Origin: an uncultured Fusobacterium sp.
Lineage (GTDB): Bacteria > Fusobacteriota > Fusobacteriia > Fusobacteriales > Fusobacteriaceae
Length of the DNA stretch: 28,684 nucleotides
Reading direction: 5' to 3'
NCBI GenBank assembly: GCA_900543175.1
Contig: UQQO01000012.1
Span: forward strand, 1-28,684
Position numbers and translations under genes: made by a program
The notes under the pieces: generated by a model
What the model was told of the DNA's origin: nothing
Database searches by the model: none
Seen by the model: only the letters and a program-made list of their open reading frames with translations
In this document: positions 1 through 5,458 of the stretch, in pieces
Layout: each line of letters begins with the position of its first letter
Numbering within the stretch: the stretch's first letter is position 1

Positions 1-92
1 TACAAATAGTATAAATAGAGAACAAAAAATCTGGTATTAGTTTTTCTTATACGAGGTATTTGATTTTCTTATTTTCATTATTTTAATAAAGG

Positions 93-101
93 TGTTATAA
101 T
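93..101 (+). promoter_or_regulatory. Probable extended -10 promoter of the CoADR-asrC operon
   Basis: TGTTATAAT (TGn plus TATAAT at 96-101) forms an extended -10 element about 75 nt before the ATG at 176. The best -35 candidate, around 72-78, is poor, so the promoter may depend on an activator or only on the extended -10. The rest of 1-175 holds no gene that I can see. Confidence 0.5.
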
Positions 102-111
102 TTACACTGAA

Positions 112-127
112 ATTTGTTGGAACAAAT
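112..127. promoter_or_regulatory. Dyad (possible operator) in the leader of the CoADR gene
   Basis: ATTTGTT-GG-AACAAAT is a perfect 7+7 dyad centred about 20 nt downstream of the -10 element, just past the expected transcription start. That position suits a repressor site. As RNA it could form only a weak 6-bp hairpin with a TGGA loop. I do not recognise the motif as a standard Rex, Fur/PerR or FNR box. Confidence 0.35.
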
Positions 128-175
128 ATGTTTTGTTAATTTTATTTTGACTTTGTTATTGAGGGGGTTCTAAAT

Positions 176-1810
176 ATGAAAGTAGTAATTGTTGGTGGAG
201 TAGCTGCTGGAACTAAAGTTGCTGCAAAATTAAAAAGAGAAAATCGTGATCATGAAGTGATTATTTTAACTAAAAGTAAAGAAATATCTTATGCTGGATG
301 TGGATTACCATATTATGTAGGAAATATTATAAAAGATAAAGCTCAACTTATTGTTAATACACCTGAGAAATTTTCAAAGTTAACAGGAGCACAAGTTTTT
401 ACAGAAACTGAAGTAGTTGGGTTAGATAGAGAAAATAAAAGTGTTAAAGCTATAGATTTAAAAACAAATGAAGAAGCAACATTCTCATATGATAAATTAG
501 TAATTGCTACTGGAGCAAGTCCAGTAAAACCACCTATTGAAGGAATAGATCTTCCAGGAGTATATTTTATGAGAACTCCAGAGGATGCTATTAATTTAAG
601 AGCTGATATTGAAGCTGGAAAAATTAAGAGAGCTGCTGTTATTGGAGCTGGGTATATAGGACTAGAAGTAGCAGAAAATATGGCACTTCAAGGAGTAAAA
701 GTATCTGTTATTGAAATGGCTCCAAATATTCTTACAGGATTTGATAAAGAGTTTGCTGAGTATGCTGAAAATAAACTTGCTGATCATGGAATAATGGCAT
801 TTACAGGAACAAAATTAGAAGCTATCCTTGGAGAAGGAAAAGTAGAAAAAATTCAAACATCTAGAAGAGCAATGAAAGTTGATGCTGTAATTATGTCTGT
901 TGGAATTCGTCCTAACACAGCTTTCTTAGCTGATACTGGTATTGAATTAATGCCTAATGGAACTGTAAAAGTAAATGAATATTTTGAAACAAATGATGCT
1001 GATATCTACTCTGCAGGAGACTGTGCAATGGTTAAAAATGTTCTAACTGGAGCACCTACTTGGTCACCAATGGGATCTTCTGCAAATATAGAGGGACGTA
1101 TTTTAGCTCAAAATATCAATGGAAAAAGAATAGCTTATAGAGGAGTTGTAGGAACTGCTGTTGCAAAACTTCTTCCTAACTTAAATGTAGGTAGAACAGG
1201 ACTTACTGAAGTTGCTGCTAAAGAAGCTGGATTTAATCCTATAAGTGTTGTTACTGTTGTAGATGATAAAGCTCACTACTATGCTGGAGCATCAAACTTT
1301 ATGATAAAACTTATAGTTGATAAAGATAGCTTAAAAGTTTTAGGAGTACAAGTAATGGGAGCTGGAGCAGTGGATAAAGTTGTAGATGTAGTTGTTACTG
1401 CAATGACAATGGGAGCTACACTTCATGACTTAGAAGACTTAGATCTTGCATATGCACCACCATTCTCGACTGCAATTCATCCATTAGTACATACAGTTAA
1501 TGTATTATTTAATAAAATAAATGGAAACTATGAAACAATAACTCCAGCAGAATATGCTGCAGGTGCTGATGAAGGATACAAAGTTATTGATGCTTGTTTA
1601 GTTCCATCTATTGAAGGAGCTCCATATGTTGATTTATCAACTGTAAATGGACCTCTAGATGGATATGCTAAAGATGATAAAATTCTTTTAATCTGTAACA
1701 AAGGTAAAAGAGCTTACATGGTTCAAAACCGTCTAAAATACTATGGACACACAAATGTTAAAGTATTAGAAGGTGGAAATCTATTTAATACAATTAAAGA
1801 AAATAATTAA
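176..1810 (+). CDS. CoA-disulfide reductase / NADH-dependent sulfur reductase with C-terminal rhodanese domain
   Basis: This 544-residue flavoprotein belongs to the pyridine nucleotide-disulfide oxidoreductase class I family with a fused rhodanese domain (CoADR-Rhd/NSR type). Residues 1-35 carry the FAD Rossmann motif (GGVAAG at 7-12). The single redox cysteine typical of CoADR is Cys42 in AGCGLPYY. A second Rossmann motif near 155-180 (GAGYIGLE) binds NAD(P)H. The dimerisation domain contains YAPPFSTAIHP. The C-terminal rhodanese domain (about 455-540) has an active-site loop with Cys507 in CNKGKR. Known family members reduce CoA disulfide, CoA persulfide or polysulfide with NADH; the exact substrate here is inferred. 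The ATG at 176 follows GAGGGGG at good spacing. The next gene begins 57 nt later and is probably cotranscribed, linking this enzyme to sulfite/sulfur metabolism. Confidence 0.88.
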   Translation: MKVVIVGGVAAGTKVAAKLKRENRDHEVIILTKSKEISYAGCGLPYYVGNIIKDKAQLIVNTPEKFSKLTGAQVFTETEVVGLDRENKSVKAIDLKTNEEATFSYDKLVIATGASPVKPPIEGIDLPGVYFMRTPEDAINLRADIEAGKIKRAAVIGAGYIGLEVAENMALQGVKVSVIEMAPNILTGFDKEFAEYAENKLADHGIMAFTGTKLEAILGEGKVEKIQTSRRAMKVDAVIMSVGIRPNTAFLADTGIELMPNGTVKVNEYFETNDADIYSAGDCAMVKNVLTGAPTWSPMGSSANIEGRILAQNINGKRIAYRGVVGTAVAKLLPNLNVGRTGLTEVAAKEAGFNPISVVTVVDDKAHYYAGASNFMIKLIVDKDSLKVLGVQVMGAGAVDKVVDVVVTAMTMGATLHDLEDLDLAYAPPFSTAIHPLVHTVNVLFNKINGNYETITPAEYAAGADEGYKVIDACLVPSIEGAPYVDLSTVNGPLDGYAKDDKILLICNKGKRAYMVQNRLKYYGHTNVKVLEGGNLFNTIKENN

Positions 1811-1867
1811 AAAATAATTAGTTAGTTAAGTTAAAATAAATAAAGGAATATAAGGGAGGATTATCTT

Positions 1868-2812
1868 ATGGCAATTGATGCTGCTGAAATCAAAAGAGTA
1901 AAAGCAATGGGATTTTTACACAACAAAGGAACTGAAAACTTTTCAGTTAGAGTAATCACTAAAATGGGAGCTATTTCTGCTGAACAAAATAGAGTTATCT
2001 CTGAAGTTGCAGAAAAATATGGAAATGGAAAGGTAACTTTCACATCTAGACTTACAGTTGAACTTCCAGGAGTTCACTTTGATAATATTGAAGCTGTTAG
2101 AGCTCACCTAGCAACTGTTGATCTAATGACTGGAGGAACAGGATCTAAAGTAAGACCAGTAGTAGCTTGTAAAGGAACTGTATGTAACTATGGACTTCAA
2201 GATACTCAAGCTCTTGGAGAAGAAATCCACGAAAGATTTTTCAATGGATACAGTGGAGTTAGATTACCTCACAAATTTAAAATTGCAGTTGGAGGATGTC
2301 CTAACAACTGTGTAAAACCTGACTTAAATGACTTAGGTATCATTGGACAATATGTACCTAACTATGATTCTGATCTATGTAGTGGATGTAAAAAATGTGC
2401 TATTGAAACAGTTTGTCCTATGAAAGCTGCAAAAGTAGTAGATGGTGTTTTAGAAATTGATAAAGATCTTTGCAACAACTGTGGACTTTGTGTTGGAAAA
2501 TGTCACTTTGATGCTATCGAAGATGGTGTAAAAGGATTTAAAATCTATATCGGTGGAAGATGGGGAAAATCAACAGCTCACGGAATTCCTTTAAGAAAAG
2601 TTTTCACAACTAAAGAAGAAGCTTTTGATGTTATTGAAAAAGCAATCCTTCTATTTAGAGAACAAGGAAAAACTGGAGAAAGATTTGCAACTACAATTGA
2701 AAGAATCGGATTTGAAAATGTAGAAGCTCAATTACTAGGAAATGAATTACTAGAAAGAAAACAAGAAATTTTAGATGCTCAACTACACTTAGTTGGTGGA
2801 GCTACTTGTTAA
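1868..2812 (+). CDS. Stand-alone AsrC-like siroheme/[4Fe-4S] reductase with 2x[4Fe-4S] ferredoxin insert
   Basis: A 314-residue member of the nitrite/sulfite reductase superfamily, closest in layout to the anaerobic sulfite reductase C subunit. Residues 20-90 look like the ferredoxin-like half domain. The siroheme/[4Fe-4S] ligand cysteines appear as Cys101-x4-Cys106 and Cys144-x3-Cys148 (GGCPNNC). A bacterial two-cluster ferredoxin module follows: Cys171, 174, 177 and 183, then Cys202, 205, 208 and 212. It probably reduces sulfite or a related small anion in the cytoplasm with ferredoxin-like electron input. No asrA or asrB lies beside it; the partner in this operon is the CoADR-rhodanese enzyme upstream. 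The ATG at 1868 follows AGGGAGGA. A strong terminator sits just after the stop. Assignment to the family is firm; the true substrate is not. Confidence 0.85.
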   Translation: MAIDAAEIKRVKAMGFLHNKGTENFSVRVITKMGAISAEQNRVISEVAEKYGNGKVTFTSRLTVELPGVHFDNIEAVRAHLATVDLMTGGTGSKVRPVVACKGTVCNYGLQDTQALGEEIHERFFNGYSGVRLPHKFKIAVGGCPNNCVKPDLNDLGIIGQYVPNYDSDLCSGCKKCAIETVCPMKAAKVVDGVLEIDKDLCNNCGLCVGKCHFDAIEDGVKGFKIYIGGRWGKSTAHGIPLRKVFTTKEEAFDVIEKAILLFREQGKTGERFATTIERIGFENVEAQLLGNELLERKQEILDAQLHLVGGATC

Positions 2813-2831
2813 TCTTATAGAAACCCTCATT

Positions 2832-2868
2832 AACTGCTGAGAATATATTTTTTCTCAGCAGTTTTTTT
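2832..2868 (+). terminator. Strong intrinsic terminator after the AsrC-like gene
   Basis: A perfect stem begins at 2832/2833 (core CTGCTGAGAA at 2834-2843 pairing with TTCTCAGCAG at 2852-2861). It has an 8-nt loop and is followed by seven Ts (2862-2868). It lies between the AsrC-like gene and the YeiH-family gene, so the transporter is either reached by readthrough or has its own promoter in the remaining 47 nt. Confidence 0.92.
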
Positions 2869-2915
2869 ATCTAAAAAAATGAACTAAAGAATAAATTTAA
2901 AGGGAGAGAATTATT

Positions 2916-3950
2916 TTGAACAAAAAATATATTGGAATAATTACATGTTTAATTTTAGCTGTTATAGCTACAAAACTTGGAAAACTACAACATTGGGTAG
3001 GAGCTCCTATGATTGGACTTCTTCTTGGTATAACTATATTAAACTTAATGCCTTCTATTGATAAAGATTTTAAAGCAGGAACTACTTTTGCTGGAAAAAA
3101 ATTCCTTAATATTGGTATTATCTTAGCTGGAGGAACTCTTAACTTTGCTGAAGTTGTTGGATATGGAGCTAAAGCACTTCCTCTTATCATCGCTAATATC
3201 TGCATCTCATTTGGAGTAGCATATTTTGTTGGAAAGAGATTAGGAGTTACTAAAAATACAAGTACTCTAGTTGGAGGAGGAACTTGAATCTGTGGAGGAA
3301 CTGCAATTGCAACTTTAGCAGGAATTATTAAAGCTAAAGAAGAAGAGATTGCCTATGCAATGACTGCTATCTTCCTATTTGATATTTTAGCTGCTTTAAC
3401 ATATCCATACTTAGCAACATATTTAGGACTTACTCTTAACCAATTTGGATTCTTAGCTGGATGTGCTATTAACGATACATCAAGTGTTGCAGCTGCTGAG
3501 GCTACTTATAGTGCTCTTCATGCTTTAGATCTAAACCTTGCTATCACAGTAAAATTAACAAGAACAACTATGCTTATAGCTCTTGCTGTTATCTTTACAA
3601 TATTAATGGTTAAAGAAGAATCTAAAAATAATGCAGGAACAGGAAGTCAAACTTCTATAGCTAAAACTGTAGCAAAAGTTTTCCCTATGTTTATTCTTTG
3701 GTTCTTAGTTATGGCTCTATTAAATACTTTCGGACTATTTGGAAAAGATATGTTAAATATCAGCAAATACCTAAAAACTGGATATAAATTCTTTGTAACA
3801 GCTGCATTAGCTGGGGTAGGATTTAAAATAAAATTTGCTGACCTATTTACTAAAGGTATGAAGCCAATTATTCTTGGTGGATGTACTTGGATATGTATAG
3901 CAAGTTGTACTATGATATTTATCCATGTATTTGCATCTTATGTAGGATAA
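2916..3950 (+). CDS. YeiH/UPF0324 family putative sulfate/sulfite exporter with an in-frame TGA (candidate selenoprotein)
   Basis: One frame runs 345 codons from TTG (2916, after AAGGGAGAG) to TAA (3948-3950), with a single TGA at 3285-3287 (codon 124). Read through, it gives a 344-residue, roughly ten-helix membrane protein of normal YeiH length. The TGA precedes the conserved ICGGTAIA motif (residues 125-132). In the family the residue before Ile-Cys-Gly is, as I recall it, usually small (Ser/Ala), giving here T-Sec-I-C-G with a Sec-x-Cys pair. No frameshift or second stop occurs, and the sequence after the TGA is intact and family-like. The first ATG after it (3360) has no ribosome binding site. 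A stem-loop at 3313-3339 fits a bacterial SECIS. Alternatives are a nonsense mutation or sequencing error, for example TGG to TGA. Family members are annotated as putative sulfate exporters; substrate is unproven. The neighbouring sulfur enzymes agree with a sulfur or selenium oxyanion role. Confidence 0.8.
3285..3339 (+). promoter_or_regulatory. Candidate selenocysteine UGA plus SECIS-like stem-loop
   Basis: After the UGA at 3285-3287 comes CTTTAGC (3313-3319), a 13-nt loop (3320-3332) beginning AGG, and the exact complement GCTAAAG (3333-3339). The stem is 7 bp with no mismatch, the loop starts 33 nt after the UGA, and G is at loop positions 2 and 3. From what I know of bacterial SECIS elements (short stem, small apical loop with an early G, roughly 16-37 nt from the UGA) this fits. 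The hairpin lies within coding sequence and is AT-rich, so chance occurrence is possible. No selA, selB, selC or selD gene is in the window to confirm the trait. Confidence 0.5.
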
Positions 3951-3960
3951 TTTCAAAACT

Positions 3961-4001
3961 TACACTCTTTATTTTTATAAGGAGTGTATTTTTATTTTTT
4001 G
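3961..4001 (+). terminator. Intrinsic terminator after the YeiH-family gene
   Basis: TACACTCTTTA (3961-3971) pairs with TAAGGAGTGTA (3978-3988) through 11 bp including one G:U pair, with a 6-nt loop. A T-rich tract follows at 3989-4000. It starts 10 nt after the transporter's TAA stop. Confidence 0.88.
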
Positions 4002-4011
4002 AATAAAAAAT

Positions 4012-4040
4012 TTGTTATTTTTTTTGAAAAGAAATATAAT
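4012..4040 (+). promoter_or_regulatory. Sigma-70-type promoter for the 4071 gene
   Basis: TTGTTA (4012-4017), a 17-bp spacer and TATAAT (4035-4040) form a near-consensus promoter. It sits directly downstream of the transporter's terminator and about 31 nt before the ATG at 4071. Confidence 0.7.
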
Positions 4041-4070
4041 ATATTATAAATTTTATAGAGAGGGTAAAAA

Positions 4071-4562
4071 ATGAAACTGATATTGAAACATAAAGATTTT
4101 CAAAAAAATAAAGTTATTTTAGAAGTGGATAAGGAAAAAAATTGTATATTGAAATACAACGATGAAAGGGTAAAAAACAACAATGGAAGATCTACTATTA
4201 AAGATGACAATGGAAATAAGAGAAAGATCTTTGTAGATTCTAAAAATATTGATATCTTCATTGATGAAAAGGAAAAAGGGGATCTACGTGAAACTTTTAC
4301 TACTCCCATATATCTTATTATCTTTCCTATGATAGTTATCACTATTCTTTTAATTGTATTCTCTTTAAAAATTAAAATGGCTAAGGGAATTTTTGCAGCT
4401 ATCTTTCCTATATTGGATATATACTTAATTACTAAGATTTTTAATTTACAAAAAAGTGAAAAGTTTAAGATAGTTGCTAGTATTATGTTATCAATTTTTA
4501 TGGTATCACTTATGTATCTTACAGCTATGGCAATATATGTTTTAGCTTATCCTGTTGCTTAA
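4071..4562 (+). CDS. Hypothetical membrane protein with soluble N-terminal domain and three C-terminal helices
   Basis: I do not recognise this 163-residue protein. The first 75 or so residues are charged and soluble, rich in Lys, Asp and Asn, with a strand-like pattern. Three hydrophobic segments follow, near residues 80-103, 106-126 and 132-162. There is no signal peptide, so the N-terminus probably faces the cytoplasm. The ATG at 4071 follows GAGAGGG. It has its own promoter and is followed after 22 nt by the HAD phosphatase gene, with which it is probably cotranscribed. Nothing in the sequence fixes a function. Confidence 0.7.
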   Translation: MKLILKHKDFQKNKVILEVDKEKNCILKYNDERVKNNNGRSTIKDDNGNKRKIFVDSKNIDIFIDEKEKGDLRETFTTPIYLIIFPMIVITILLIVFSLKIKMAKGIFAAIFPILDIYLITKIFNLQKSEKFKIVASIMLSIFMVSLMYLTAMAIYVLAYPVA

Positions 4563-4584
4563 TACAAAATAATTGGAGGAAAGA

Positions 4585-5364
4585 ATGAAAATAATTGTAT
4601 CTGATTTAGATGGAACTCTATTAGATGAAAATAGTAAGATAACTGACTATACAAGGGAGACAATAAAAACTTTAAATAGATTGGGAATCGAATTTATTAT
4701 TGCCACGGGACGTGGAGAAGCATCTGCTATTAGATTTAAAAATCAACTTGGAGTAGATACATATATTATCTGTAACAATGGAGCTAATATCTATGATAAA
4801 GATGAAAATATGATATTTGAAAAGGTTATTTCTAAAGAGGTAACTTATGAACTTTTGAAACTTTTAAGAGAGGAAAAAGTTAATTATAACTGTTTTTTCC
4901 ATGAAGATTTTTATAGAGATGAATATGACAAAACTGATTATAGTAGAAGAACTGGTTTTGTAGAGCATGTATTAGTAGATCTGAAAGATTGTTCTAAACT
5001 CAATAAGATTATTATTGTAGATGAGGAAGAGGTTATACTGAATTTAAGTAAAAAATTAAAGGATAATTTTTCCCATTTAGTAGAGATAACTATCTCTGAT
5101 CCAACTTGTGTGGACATAGCTCCAAAAGGTTGTAGCAAGGGAAATGCTCTTGAAATACTTGCTGAAACTCTAGATTTTAACATGAATAAAATAATAGCTT
5201 TTGGTGATGCTGAAAATGATTTAGATATGCTTAAAAAAGTTGGACACCCTGTTGTTATGGAAAATGCTCAATTCATTGTAAAAGAATCAATTGACAATAG
5301 AGCTGGGAAAAATAGTGAAGATGGAGTTGCTAAATATTTAGAAAACTTTTTTCAATTAAAGTAA
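4585..5364 (+). CDS. Cof-type HAD-IIB family phosphatase
   Basis: A 259-residue haloacid dehalogenase superfamily hydrolase of the Cof/YidA type, which dephosphorylates small phosphorylated metabolites in the cytoplasm. Motif I is DLDGTLLD with catalytic Asp7 and Asp9. Motif II is the Thr in IIATGRG near residue 40. A large type IIB cap domain occupies the middle. The motif III lysine lies in APKGCSKGNAL, and motif IV is GDAENDLDML. I chose the ATG at 4585 because GGAGGA lies just upstream; a TTG in the same frame at 4573 overlaps that ribosome binding site and is unlikely to be the start. Substrate cannot be told from sequence. Confidence 0.9.
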   Translation: MKIIVSDLDGTLLDENSKITDYTRETIKTLNRLGIEFIIATGRGEASAIRFKNQLGVDTYIICNNGANIYDKDENMIFEKVISKEVTYELLKLLREEKVNYNCFFHEDFYRDEYDKTDYSRRTGFVEHVLVDLKDCSKLNKIIIVDEEEVILNLSKKLKDNFSHLVEITISDPTCVDIAPKGCSKGNALEILAETLDFNMNKIIAFGDAENDLDMLKKVGHPVVMENAQFIVKESIDNRAGKNSEDGVAKYLENFFQLK

Positions 5365-5383
5365 ATTTTATTAATTTTGGTTT

Positions 5384-5408
5384 AGGAGCTAACTTCTTGT
5401 TTTTTTAG
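5384..5408 (+). terminator. Weak terminator-like hairpin after the HAD gene
   Basis: AGGAG-CTAA-CTTCT forms a 5-bp stem with one G:U pair, followed by TG and a run of seven Ts. The stem is short, so termination may be partial. The T-run overlaps the proposed -35 element of the uvrA promoter. Confidence 0.35.
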
Positions 5409-5425
5409 AAAAACAATGATAAACT
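5397..5425 (+). promoter_or_regulatory. Probable uvrA promoter
   Basis: TTGTTT (5397-5402), a 17-bp spacer and TAAACT (5420-5425), with TGA directly before the -10 giving an extended -10 element. It lies about 34 nt upstream of the uvrA ATG. No LexA or DinR-type box is evident here, so SOS control is not supported by what I can see. Confidence 0.5.
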
Positions 5426-5458
5426 TATAGATGAATATAGATAATTTAAGAGGTGGCT

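Noticed and set aside
1..92. tRNA, riboswitch or end of an upstream gene at the left edge
   Set aside because: No conserved riboswitch core, tRNA arm pattern or sustained reading frame is visible.
2897..3205. Minus-strand open frame opposite the YeiH gene
   Set aside because: Its composition and position mark it as an antisense shadow of the transporter; there is no promoter or ribosome binding site.
3285..3287. TGA read as tryptophan by a changed genetic code
   Set aside because: Trp is written TGG throughout the window, no other gene has an internal TGA, and the 24522 gene ends at a TGA.
2916..3950. Two separate genes, or a frameshifted pseudogene, in the YeiH region
   Set aside because: Both halves are in the same frame and no base is lost or gained. 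The first ATG of the second half (3360) lacks a ribosome binding site and lies inside a conserved region. A simple nonsense mutation remains possible and is stated as the alternative.
4573..4584. TTG start for the HAD phosphatase
   Set aside because: It overlaps the GGAGGA ribosome binding site that serves the ATG at 4585, and the family begins at that methionine.
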